Shown: in pieces, positions 54,520 to 64,000 of the stretch
How the letters are laid out: each line of letters opens with the position of its first letter
Position numbering within the stretch: position 1 is the first letter of the stretch
Notes under the pieces: generated by a model
What the model was told of the DNA's origin: nothing
The model's database searches: none
The model's input: the letters and a program-made list of their open reading frames with translations, nothing else
Made by a program: the position numbers and the translations under genes
NCBI RefSeq assembly: GCF_003351785.1
Contig: NZ_CP031230.1
Coordinates: forward strand, 1,603,501 to 1,667,500
Length of the DNA stretch: 64,000 bases
Source: Sporosarcina sp. PTS2304
GTDB taxonomy: Bacteria; Bacillota; Bacilli; Bacillales_A; Planococcaceae
Direction: 5' to 3'

Positions 54520-55888
54520 GTAATCGTCCTCCAAGCGCACGTAAAACAGGTCGGAACTTTACCCATGTTTCGGCATATTCTTCTGTGGGGGTGGAGTCTT
54601 CTACAATCCCGCCACCAGCATATAAATAAGCATCCTTATCAATGAGCAGACCAGAACGAATAGCTACTGCAAACTCTCCATTACCCGCAGCATCCGTCCA
54701 ACCAATTGGTCCTGCATAAAAGCCGCGATCCATTTGTTCTTCTTCTCGAATGATTTCCAACGCTTTATTACGGGGAACCCCTCCTAAAGCTGGCGTCGGA
54801 TGGAGTGCTTCTACTAAACGGAAGATATCCATATCTTTCGCTAATTCTCCTTCAACCGGTGTAAATAGATGTTGAATATCACGTACTTTCAACAACTTCG
54901 GCGTCTTGCTCACTTGCAAAGATGTACAGAACTCAGAGAACACTTCTGTAATCATATCTACTACATACTGATGTTCTTCTCGATTTTTCTTATCGCGTAA
55001 TAGACGTTCGCCCAGCGCCTGATCTTCCTGTGCCGTTTTTCCTCGTTCAATCGAACCGGCGACACATGCTGAATACGCTTGACCATCTGTAATTTCAACT
55101 AATCTCTCCGGAGTAGCACCGAAGAACATTTCTTTTCCAATTTGCAAACCGAAGTGGTAGCTGGCAGACTGTTCATTTGAAATGGCATACAATGCTGCCG
55201 CTTTTTGAAATTCTTCTTCGAATGTAAGTTTAATTTTACGGGCGATGACCACTTTTTCCGCCACTTGTTCTTTAATTTGTGAAGTGACTTGCTCCACTGC
55301 ATTCATGTAGCGATCGGTTTCCAGCTCCGTCTGTTTCACGACATCTGGTTTTGCTGATAAAGTAAATTCTTCTACTTGTGCAATATGAATCAGGCGGTCA
55401 CGTTCATGACGTAATGCTTCAAAATCCGCAGCAGCTTGCAGTTCTTCTGTTACGTAATTAATCGATACATAGGTCTTTCCTCTTTCAATCTTCAACTGAA
55501 ATAAAGGTACCGTGAAATAAGCTGCTGGGAATGCATTCCACTCTATGTCTTGCCGTGTCTGTGGATCAAAAGAAAAACCACCAAATAGTACAGGATCCAT
55601 ATCTTTCTCTTCTTTGATCAACTCGTTGCATAACGTTCTCCATTGCAATGAGATAGACTCAAAGCGATTGTCTTTGGCTGTTAATACTGCTGCTTGTCCT
55701 AACCCAACAAGCTTCACTGTTTTATCTGCATTCTGCCAAAAAAAGCGGTGTTCGCTATAATGTGAATGACCCGCTTCAAAAAAGGCTAATGGACTAAGCG
55801 TTTCCACTTCAATTGTTTCCGTAAAAAAACGAGCATTGTTTTCTGCAGCAGAAACCATACGTGCTCGATCGGTCAACTTCCAGTTCAT
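54512..55888 (-). CDS. menF: isochorismate synthase
   Basis: 458-residue chorismate-utilising enzyme; the C-terminal 250 residues carry 'VVIARKIKLTF', 'SACVAGSIERG', 'HQYVVDMITEVF', 'HPTPALGGVPRNKAL', 'YAGPIGW' and 'YAGGGIVEDSTPTEE', with the Lys general base in the first. ATG 55888 has AGGAG about 8 nt upstream, an ATG 13 codons earlier does not. First gene of the men operon. Confidence 0.95.
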   Translation of the reverse strand: MNWKLTDRARMVSAAENNARFFTETIEVETLSPLAFFEAGHSHYSEHRFFWQNADKTVKLVGLGQAAVLTAKDNRFESISLQWRTLCNELIKEEKDMDPVLFGGFSFDPQTRQDIEWNAFPAAYFTVPLFQLKIERGKTYVSINYVTEELQAAADFEALRHERDRLIHIAQVEEFTLSAKPDVVKQTELETDRYMNAVEQVTSQIKEQVAEKVVIARKIKLTFEEEFQKAAALYAISNEQSASYHFGLQIGKEMFFGATPERLVEITDGQAYSACVAGSIERGKTAQEDQALGERLLRDKKNREEHQYVVDMITEVFSEFCTSLQVSKTPKLLKVRDIQHLFTPVEGELAKDMDIFRLVEALHPTPALGGVPRNKALEIIREEEQMDRGFYAGPIGWTDAAGNGEFAVAIRSGLLIDKDAYLYAGGGIVEDSTPTEEYAETWVKFRPVLRALGGRLHE

Positions 55889-56117
55889 CCTACTCTCTCC
55901 TTCTGTCATTTCAGATGTATTTTTCATGTTTGTCCGCTCTTTCTCCGCAGACGTTAAGTATCTCTATTCTATCACAACGAACGTCTGACGTAATATGATA
56001 ATGTCTCCCAATGATTGTGCTCATTCGACAATTGCATGTAACAGCTCTCTCAACGTACCTAATCGGTTGTTTTTGTTGTATAATGGCCTATGATGACTAT
56101 TTAAGGAGAGATTAGAC

Positions 56118-57029
56118 GTGCAACACACAATTGAAACAGATACCGGCTGGCGTGTTTGGTGGCAGCTAACGAGACCTCATACATTAACGGCGGCATTTGC
56201 TCCTGTTTTCTTAGGTACAATGATCGCATTGCAATACGGCCCTTTACATTTTCCGCTCTTTCTAGCTATGTTGACAGCCAGTCTATTCCTGCAGATGGCT
56301 ACAAATATGTTTAATGAGTACTATGATTTCAAGCGTGGTTTAGATGACGAGTACTCGATTGGAATTGGCGGTACAATTGTACGGAACGGCGTCCAGCCAA
56401 AAACCGTATTGAATTTAGCTTTACTGTTATATGGTTTATCTGTCATTCTTGGCATATATATTTGCATGGAAACTTCTTGGCTTCTTGCAGTTGTCGGCTC
56501 GATCGCTATGCTAATCGGTTATCTATATACGGGAGGTCCTTATCCTATCGCTTATACACCTTTTGGCGAACTAGTCTCAGGATTCGTCATGGGGATGTTA
56601 TTGATTTTAATCGCATTCTACATTCAGACAGGTACCGTTACAGGAAACGCCATACTTTTATCTGTACCGAGTATGTTACTAGTAGGAGCCATCATGTTAG
56701 CGAATAATATACGTGATATCGTTCAAGATACGAAAGGCGGTCGCAAAACTCTAGCGATTCTAACCGGTCGTTCCACTGCAGTAACTATTTTAGCCACATT
56801 TTTTATAACATCTTATCTTTGGATTATTATTTTAGTCCTAACTAAGCAAGTATCTGCATGGGCATTACTAGTATTACTAAGCATTCCTAAACCAGTGCAC
56901 GCAATAAAAACGTTTAGAACATACGAACAACCCATCCAAGTTATGCCTGCAATGAAGAATACAGGTGTAACAAATACATTATTCGGATTGCTACTAGGTA
57001 TTGGCATTCTTATCGCTCATTTCATTTGA
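56118..57029 (+). CDS. menA: 1,4-dihydroxy-2-naphthoate polyprenyltransferase
   Basis: UbiA-superfamily enzyme, 303 residues, eight or nine membrane segments. The first Asp-rich site is 'NMFNEYYDFKRGLDDE', the second 'NNIRDIVQDTKGGRKTLA'. It attaches the polyprenyl chain, giving demethylmenaquinone. GTG 56118 has AAGGAGAG 7 nt upstream. Divergent from menF with a 229-bp gap in which no operator was recognised. Confidence 0.95.
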   Translation: MQHTIETDTGWRVWWQLTRPHTLTAAFAPVFLGTMIALQYGPLHFPLFLAMLTASLFLQMATNMFNEYYDFKRGLDDEYSIGIGGTIVRNGVQPKTVLNLALLLYGLSVILGIYICMETSWLLAVVGSIAMLIGYLYTGGPYPIAYTPFGELVSGFVMGMLLILIAFYIQTGTVTGNAILLSVPSMLLVGAIMLANNIRDIVQDTKGGRKTLAILTGRSTAVTILATFFITSYLWIIILVLTKQVSAWALLVLLSIPKPVHAIKTFRTYEQPIQVMPAMKNTGVTNTLFGLLLGIGILIAHFI

Positions 57030-57052
57030 ATAAACTTTCTACAAACGCCCAC

Positions 57053-57075
57053 ACTATAAATAGTGGGCGTTTTTT
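57053..57075 (+). terminator. terminator of menA
   Basis: AACGCCCAC ... GTGGGCGTT stem followed by TTTTTT. Confidence 0.85.
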
Positions 57076-57170
57076 GTTGGAAATGTTTACTTTTACATGA
57101 ACTAAGGGAATACCTGAAATAATAACAGTTGTACAATCAAGAATTATAAAAATGCTGTATAGAAAGGGTT

Positions 57171-57914
57171 GTGAATACATTGTTAACTACACAACAAATC
57201 GCGAGTTTGAAAAAAGAATTAGAAACGATGGAAGAACACTTGTCAGAAACTAGTAATGAAACAGAAATAAGTAAGTCTGTACAAGAAGATAGTGGAGAAC
57301 TATCAATGTACGATAATCACCCAGCCGATATGGGAACAGAATTATATGAACGTGAAAAGGATCTTGCGTTAAATACTCACGCGGAAGATGAGTTACAGAA
57401 AGTACAGCATGCGCTACAAGCGATCAAAGAAGGCACATATGGTGTGTGCGAAGAATGTCAACAACCAATCCCCTACGAGCGTCTAGAAGCGATTCCTTAC
57501 ACTACGGTCTGTATTGAACATGCAGAAAAAGCCATTCCCGATGATCGTCCTGCAGAAGATGACATACTAATTATGGCAGAGCCGAACTCTTTCGCTGACC
57601 GTCGCTCGGGTGCTGCGAGAGATCATGAGGATAGTTTTCAGGAAATTGCGAAGTCGGGCACATCAGAAACACCTTCAGACTTTATTGGGAATGCCAATCG
57701 GGATTATGAAGATCTTTATGTAGAAGAAGATGATGAAGCTACTGAAGAATATGAAGAATTTGCGGTGTCGGATATTTCAGGAGATCCAGCAGGATTCATT
57801 CGCAACGAAGTTGTAGAAGAATACGAAGAAACCTTGGATGAAGAAGGAATAGAATCCCCTATAGGTGATATCCCATATCACAAAGGTGATAGTTATATAG
57901 AAGACGATAAGTAA
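57171..57914 (+). CDS. DksA/TraR-type zinc-finger protein (YteA type)
   Basis: 247 residues, very acidic. N-terminal coiled coil, then 'YGVCEECQQPIPYERLEAIPYTTVCIEHAE', a C4-type finger in which the fourth ligand is His or Glu/Cys-variant (C-x2-C-x17-C-x2-H). The C-terminal half is repetitive and acidic ('ETPSDFIGNANRDYEDLY', 'EEYEEF..SGDPAGFIRNEVVEEYEE'). YteA homologues in sporeformers have this layout. It could bind RNA polymerase as DksA does, but this is unproven. GTG start has its ribosome site too near; TTG 57180 is an alternative. Confidence 0.85.
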   Translation: MNTLLTTQQIASLKKELETMEEHLSETSNETEISKSVQEDSGELSMYDNHPADMGTELYEREKDLALNTHAEDELQKVQHALQAIKEGTYGVCEECQQPIPYERLEAIPYTTVCIEHAEKAIPDDRPAEDDILIMAEPNSFADRRSGAARDHEDSFQEIAKSGTSETPSDFIGNANRDYEDLYVEEDDEATEEYEEFAVSDISGDPAGFIRNEVVEEYEETLDEEGIESPIGDIPYHKGDSYIEDDK

Positions 57915-57933
57915 TAAACAAAAAGAAAGACTT

Positions 57934-57968
57934 ATCACAAGAGTGTATTTCGCTCTCATTCTTGTGAT
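57934..57968 (+). terminator. terminator of the DksA/TraR-type gene
   Basis: ATCACAAGA / TCTTGTGAT stem with internal GAG/CTC pairing; the IS lies 10 bp further on. Confidence 0.6.
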
Positions 57969-57970
57969 CT

Positions 57971-57978
57971 TCAATTTA
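57971..57978. other. target-site duplication, left copy
   Basis: TCAATTTA, repeated exactly at 59049-59056 on the other side of the insertion sequence. Confidence 0.85.
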
Positions 57979-59048
57979 GGTTCTTTGTCAAATAACGTAG
58001 GTGAGAGTATTTAGCTGACCTAATTTGAATGATGAACCTGTCCTCCAAGCAGCTTAAGTTGCTTGAAGGACAGGTTGTTTTGTTTTTATCGACACTGCGA
58101 GGGATCGGCTTAAGTTTGAAGTTATTCATCGAACGATTGATTAATTGAACGAGATGAAATCGATTAATAATAATCTTTGCTTGTGGGAATAATTCTTTGA
58201 TTACACTTACATACACTCCATTCATATCAATGGTCACCGTTTCAACGTTTCGACGATCCGTTACACTATAATTGTTGAGAAAGTGGTTTCTAATGGTTCG
58301 ATTGTTTCGGTTATCGAGAATATCTCCCATGACAACGTTGATGCACTCAAAAGCCATGCTTCCTTTTGCGTATTTGAACTCATCAAAAGATAAGTGTTTC
58401 GGTAATTAGGAATGGTAGGGCTTCAATTGTCCTGCCGCTTGATTAATAACGCGTTGGACAGTCGTAGGCTAAACAGAACAGTCTTGTGCAATAGAAGTTA
58501 AAGACTGCACTTCCGCTGATTTGATGACTACGTGTGTTTTCACGTTTATAGAAAGATAGCAGTTTTTTTCAACAATGGGCGTTTTGGCCGTGAAGCTACT
58601 CCCACAAATTTTGCACTTAAAGCGCTGTTCCTTTAAAAGTAAATAAGTTGGATAAATTCCTGTAAAAGAGAGAGTATTTCGAGATAATTGAGTACCATTT
58701 TTATAAACTGAGCACTCAATGTTTTCCATACCGCACTGTTCGTAATATAGCGGTGTGTAAGTCAATAATCCAGTAATATATTTACAAGATTGATCTTTGT
58801 AAGTGCTTTTTTACACACTCTTCTTCAAATATAATATGTAAGTCTTGAATATCGATTAATATTTTACTATCATTGGAAATAGACAAGTGGATTCCCCTCT
58901 GAATGATGGTTTTGGTCGACCCTTATTCTACAGGGAATTTCACTTGTTTTCTATTTTTAAATAAACATAACGTTAGTGAATTCCATCACCTTCTCTCTAT
59001 AGATGAGAGGAGATGATTTTTTTCACCAACGTTATAAAATGTACAACC
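57979..59048 (-). mobile_element. ISL3-family insertion sequence, internally deleted
   Basis: 1,070 bp bounded by imperfect terminal inverted repeats (GGTTCTTTGTCAAATAACGT at the left; GGTTGTACATTTTATAACGT read inward from the right, both continuing with GGTGA after one base) and flanked by an 8-bp duplication, as ISL3 elements produce. The element is shorter than the usual ~1.4 kb. It carries a wrecked transposase gene and, at 58,035-58,076, a 42-bp imperfect palindrome with T-run on the plus strand. Confidence 0.9.
57995..58886 (-). pseudogene. ISL3-type transposase remnant
   Basis: Pieces in different frames on the minus strand: start near 58886 (TTG, 'SISNDSKILIDIQDLHIIFEE'-type N-terminus), then 58,469-58,800 with the zinc-finger pattern C-x2-C ('FKCKICGSSFTA'), then 57,995-58,357+ with 'DMNGVYVSVIKELFPQAKII' and 'NRFHLVQLINRSMN' (catalytic DDE core, D and HxxQ-like). 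Frame shifts lie near 58,803 and 58,465, and about 200 C-terminal codons are gone after 'RSMNNFKL'. Not functional. Confidence 0.9.
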
Positions 59049-59056
59049 TCAATTTA
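59049..59056. other. target-site duplication, right copy
   Basis: TCAATTTA, see the left copy at 57971. Confidence 0.85.
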
Positions 59057-59075
59057 TTAGTTATACATGTATTAT

Positions 59076-59115
59076 AAAAAAAAGGTTCCTTACACAATTG
59101 TGCAAGGAACCTTTT
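59076..59115 (-). terminator. terminator of the rRNA/tRNA operon
   Basis: AAAGGTTCCTTGCACAA / TTGTGTAAGGAACCTTT and eight T on the minus strand, 6 bp after tRNA-Glu. Confidence 0.92.
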
Positions 59116-59120
59116 CAGTA

Positions 59121-59192
59121 TGACCCCTACGGGATTCGAACCCGTGATACCGCCGTGAAAGGGCGGTGTCTTAACCGCTTGACCAAGGGGCC
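59121..59192 (-). tRNA. tRNA-Glu (TTC)
   Basis: Cloverleaf with anticodon TTC in CCCTTTCACGG; acceptor GGCCCCT/AGGGGTC. CCA end not encoded. Last tRNA of the operon. Confidence 0.96.
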
Positions 59193-59200
59193 AAAATATA

Positions 59201-59291
59201 TGGCGGAGAAGGAGGGATTCGAACCCTCGCGCCGCTTTCGCGACCTACACCCTTAGCAGGGGCGCCTCTTGAGCCACTTGAGTACTTCCCC
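59201..59291 (-). tRNA. tRNA-Ser (GCT)
   Basis: Class II tRNA with long variable arm; anticodon GCT; CCA encoded. Confidence 0.96.
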
Positions 59292-59300
59292 ATAAATAAT

Positions 59301-59375
59301 TGGCTCCGCAGGTAGGACTCGAACCTACGACCGATCGGTTAACAGCCGATTGCTCTACCACTGAGCTACTGCGGA
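59301..59375 (-). tRNA. tRNA-Asn (GTT)
   Basis: Acceptor TCCGCAG/CTGCGGA; anticodon GTT; CCA encoded. Confidence 0.96.
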
Positions 59376-59376
59376 A

Positions 59377-59453
<77 letters not shown>

Positions 59454-59457
59454 ATTT

Positions 59458-59531
59458 TGGAGCGGGTGAAGGGAATCGAACCCTCATCATCAGCTTGGAA
59501 GGCTGAGGTTTTACCACTAAACTACACCCGC
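59458..59531 (-). tRNA. tRNA-Gly (TCC)
   Basis: Acceptor GCGGGTG/CACCCGC; anticodon TCC; CCA encoded. Confidence 0.96.
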
Positions 59532-59536
59532 ATTCA

Positions 59537-59612
59537 TGGTGGCTCAGGACGGAATCGAACCGCCGACACAAGGATTTTCAGTCCTTTGCTCTACCGACTG
59601 AGCTACTGAGCC
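59537..59612 (-). tRNA. tRNA-Phe (GAA)
   Basis: Acceptor GGCTCAG/CTGAGCC; anticodon GAA; CCA encoded. Only 5 bp separate it from tRNA-Gly(TCC), where B. subtilis trnB has tRNA-His. Confidence 0.96.
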
Positions 59613-59635
59613 ACATTGTAATACTTTTTATAAAA

Positions 59636-59711
59636 TGGCGGTCCCGACGGGAATCGAACCCGCGATCTCCTGCGTGACAGGCAGGCATGTTAACCGCTAC
59701 ACCACGGGACC
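59636..59711 (-). tRNA. tRNA-Asp (GTC)
   Basis: Acceptor GGTCCCG/CGGGACC; anticodon GTC; CCA encoded. Confidence 0.96.
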
Positions 59712-59712
59712 T

Positions 59713-59787
<75 letters not shown>

Positions 59788-59875
59788 ATAATATAAATAT
59801 TGAAATTATTCTCGATAAGCCTATATTATTTTAACATAATAACTTTTTACTGTCAAGCATGATTTAAATAATTAA

Positions 59876-59968
59876 TGGCGGAGGAAGAGGGATTCGAACC
59901 CCCGCGGGCTTTAACACCCCTGTCGGTTTTCAAGACCGATCCCTTCAGCCGGGCTTGGGTATTCCTCC
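59876..59968 (-). tRNA. tRNA-Ser (TGA)
   Basis: Class II with long variable arm; anticodon TGA; CCA encoded. Confidence 0.96.
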
Positions 59969-59983
59969 GTAATTTAAGTAAAC

Positions 59984-60060
59984 TGGTGGACCTTGCAGGA
60001 CTCGAACCTGCGACCGGACGGTTATGAGCCGTCTGCTCTAACCAACTGAGCTAAAGGTCC
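59984..60060 (-). tRNA. tRNA with CAT anticodon, probably tRNA-Ile2 (lysidine-modified)
   Basis: Acceptor GGACCTT/AAGGTCC, anticodon CAT in GGCTCATAACC. It resembles the B. subtilis isoleucine tRNA whose C34 becomes lysidine; position in the cluster (after Met, before Ser) agrees. CCA encoded. Confidence 0.75.
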
Positions 60061-60065
60061 ATAGA

Positions 60066-60139
60066 TAGCGGCGGAGGGGGTCGAACCCACGACCTTACGG
60101 GTATGAACCGTACGCTCTAGCCAGCTGAGCTACGCCGCC
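60066..60139 (-). tRNA. elongator tRNA-Met (CAT)
   Basis: Acceptor GGCGGCG/CGCCGCT, anticodon CAT in GGTTCATACC; CCA not encoded. Confidence 0.9.
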
Positions 60140-60169
60140 ACAATTAGTATTAGTCAGTTTATAAGATAT

Positions 60170-60245
60170 TGGTGGAGCCTAGCGGGATCGAACCGCTGAC
60201 CTCCTGCGTGCAAGGCAGGCGCTCTCCCAGCTGAGCTAAGGCCCC
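60170..60245 (-). tRNA. tRNA-Ala (TGC)
   Basis: Acceptor GGGGCCT/AGGCTCC (one G-T pair), anticodon TGC; CCA encoded. Confidence 0.96.
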
Positions 60246-60250
60246 ATAAG

Positions 60251-60327
60251 TGGTCGGGAAGACAGGATTCGAACCTGCGACCCCTTGGTCCCAAACCAAG
60301 TGCTCTACCAAGCTGAGCTACTTCCCG
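60251..60327 (-). tRNA. tRNA-Pro (TGG)
   Basis: Acceptor CGGGAAG/CTTCCCG, anticodon TGG; CCA encoded. Confidence 0.96.
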
Positions 60328-60349
60328 ACTATGTAAATTATATATAATA

Positions 60350-60426
<77 letters not shown>

Positions 60427-60438
60427 ATATTATGAAAA

Positions 60439-60527
60439 TGGTGCCGAGAACCGGAATCGAACCGGTACGGTAGTCACCTACCGCAGGATTTTAAGTCCTG
60501 TGCGTCTGCCAGTTCCGCCACCCCGGC
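60439..60527 (-). tRNA. tRNA-Leu (TAA)
   Basis: Class II; anticodon TAA; CCA encoded. Confidence 0.96.
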
Positions 60528-60538
60528 AAGGATGTAAA

Positions 60539-60610
60539 AGCGGAAGACGGGATTCGAACCCGCGACCCCGACCTTGGCAAGGTCGTATTCTACCACTGAA
60601 CTACTTCCGC
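60539..60610 (-). tRNA. tRNA-Gly (GCC)
   Basis: Acceptor GCGGAAG/CTTCCGC with T73, anticodon GCC; CCA not encoded. Confidence 0.95.
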
Positions 60611-60617
60611 ATTAAAG

Positions 60618-60699
60618 TGCGGGTGAAGGGAGTCGAACCCCCACGCCCGAAGGCACTAGATCCTAAGTCTAGCGTGTCTGCCAGTTCCACCACACCCGC
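60618..60699 (-). tRNA. tRNA-Leu (TAG)
   Basis: Class II; anticodon TAG; CCA not encoded. Confidence 0.95.
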
Positions 60700-60718
60700 A
60701 TATATGTTACTTAAAAAA

Positions 60719-60794
60719 TGGTGAGCCGTACAGGATTCGAACCTGTGACCCTCTGATTAAAAGTCAGATGCTCTACCAACTGAGCTAACGGCTC
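60719..60794 (-). tRNA. tRNA-Lys (TTT)
   Basis: Acceptor GAGCCGT/ACGGCTC, anticodon TTT; CCA encoded. Confidence 0.96.
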
Positions 60795-60802
60795 GTACAA
60801 AG

Positions 60803-60878
<76 letters not shown>

Positions 60879-60892
60879 AAGTGTAGAAAATA

Positions 60893-60968
60893 TGGTGGAG
60901 GATGACGGGCTCGAACCGCCGACCCCCTGCTTGTAAGGCAGGTGCTCTCCCAGCTGAGCTAATCCTCC
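60893..60968 (-). tRNA. tRNA-Val (TAC)
   Basis: Acceptor GGAGGAT/ATCCTCC, anticodon TAC; CCA encoded. First tRNA after 5S rRNA. Confidence 0.96.
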
Positions 60969-61035
60969 TGGGTATAATTTTTATCGATTCTGCATGATCT
61001 TATGTATAGAAATTTTCGATCTTTAGAAAAGAATT

Positions 61036-61152
61036 GCCCGGCGACGTCTTACTCTCACAGGAGGAAACCTCCAACTACCATCAGCGCTGAAGAGCTTAAC
61101 TTCCGTGTTCGGTATGGGAACGGGTGTGACCTCTTCGCTATCGTCACCAGAC
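61036..61152 (-). rRNA. rrf: 5S ribosomal RNA
   Basis: About 117 nt with conserved 'CCCATACCGAACACGGAAG' and 'GGTAGTTGG', closing GTCTGGTGAC / GTCGCCGGGC helix. Between 23S and the tRNA cluster. Confidence 0.95.
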
Positions 61153-61297
61153 TTGTCCTTTTAGCGGACATTTACTATTATAACACATGGCACTCAAAAT
61201 GCAAGTGTTATTTTTAATTTTTTTGAGTAAAATTATTCACTCAAAACTGGATAAAAGACATTGGGTTGTTCAAGTAACTGTTTCTGCTTTTCGTGTT

Positions 61298-61660
61298 GTC
61301 CAGCTAAATCGACCAGATGCTCGGGTCATAAGTCAGCTTGGCTGCGCGACAAAAACCGTCGCTTCGCCAATCCGTCTTATGCCTGTCGTATCTAGACGGT
61401 CGATTTAGCTTTTCATTTTGTCCAGCTTCAGCGGCCAGATGCTCGGGTCATAAGTCAGCTTGGCTGCGCGACAAAAACCGTCGCTTCGCCAATCCGTCTT
61501 ATGCCTGTCGTATCTAGACGGTCGATTTAGCTTTTCATTTTGTCCAGCTTCAGCGGCCAGATGCTCGGGCCATAAGTCAAAGCTGTTTCGTGGTAAAGAG
61601 CACCACTGCACGTCTTCGCCTTATGCCTGCCGCATCTAAACGGCTGCTTCCGCTTTTCAA
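61298..61660 (-). repeat. three tandem hairpin units between 23S and 5S
   Basis: Units begin at 61298, 61420 and 61542 ('GTCCAGCT'), period 122 bp; the first two are nearly identical, the third diverged. Each can fold into one long hairpin: outer arms AGCTAAATCGACC / GGTCGATTTAGCT (perfect in unit 1), then CATAAG / CTTATG, TGGC / GCCA and GCGAC / GTCGC. They lie in the 512-bp spacer 61,153-61,664 of the rRNA operon and would be transcribed with it. Confidence 0.85.
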
Positions 61661-61664
61661 TAAT

Positions 61665-64000
<2,336 letters not shown>

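Overview
The window reads as chromosome of a low-GC Gram-positive bacterium of the order Bacillales. Evidence: strong AGGAGG-type ribosome sites, the gene order around metK/pckA/ytkD/dps/ytjA and menFDHBE/menA, an S-box riboswitch in front of metK, and an rRNA-linked tRNA cluster in the same order as the large trnB cluster of Bacillus subtilis. Protein character and the abundant intergenic repeats make a Planococcaceae member (Sporosarcina-like) most likely; that genus-level placement is inference.

Layout. 0-6.5 kb: an EamA-type exporter, a chemotaxis receptor of unusual topology, a universal stress protein, an acidic lipoprotein and an SLH/NlpC-P60 cell-wall hydrolase, separated by repeat-filled gaps. 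6.5-10.8 kb: the arginine operon argCJBD (minus strand) with a sigma-A promoter and an ArgR-like box. 10.9-17 kb: fabI, then a 2.1-kb gene-free stretch dominated by a tandem array of eight 208-bp units, then brnQ and argH. 17-22.6 kb: a metal-efflux protein behind an attenuator-like terminator, a Trm11-like methyltransferase, a frameshifted acetyltransferase, leucyl aminopeptidase, two small proteins and a YaiI/YqxD protein. 22.7-29.9 kb: repeats, a cupin, a type III polyketide synthase with its methyltransferase partner, a secreted or anchored nuclease, two FluC fluoride channel halves, a hydrolase and a gamma-carbonic anhydrase. 29.9-33.7 kb: a Fur-boxed ferric iron ABC importer. 33.8-40.3 kb: an ABC exporter, a YitT protein, a small FbpA-like protein, a TetR/MFS pair, and an inactive-looking M50-type membrane protein with a DUF3891 protein. 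40.7-48.5 kb: metK, pckA, hydrolase, Nudix, malic enzyme, a YjfB-type protein, Dps and YidD. 48.5-57.9 kb: a Zur-boxed zinc-binding lipoprotein, menE/B/H/D/F, menA and a DksA/TraR-type protein. 58-59 kb: a decayed ISL3-type insertion sequence with intact ends and an 8-bp target duplication. 59.1-64 kb: the end of an rRNA operon on the minus strand (23S partial, an intergenic repeat block, 5S, 20 tRNAs).

Functional links: argCJBD and argH cover acetylglutamate to ornithine plus the last arginine step; menF-D-H-B-E and menA cover chorismate to demethylmenaquinone except MenC and the thioesterase; metK is controlled by its product through the S-box; the iron and zinc uptake genes carry the expected metalloregulator boxes.

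The strongest unexplained signals are the 208-bp tandem array, the dispersed GC-richer intergenic repeats related to it or found in similar gaps (at least ten places), and the tandem hairpin units between 23S and 5S. No CRISPR array, prophage, toxin-antitoxin pair or recognisable defence system was seen.
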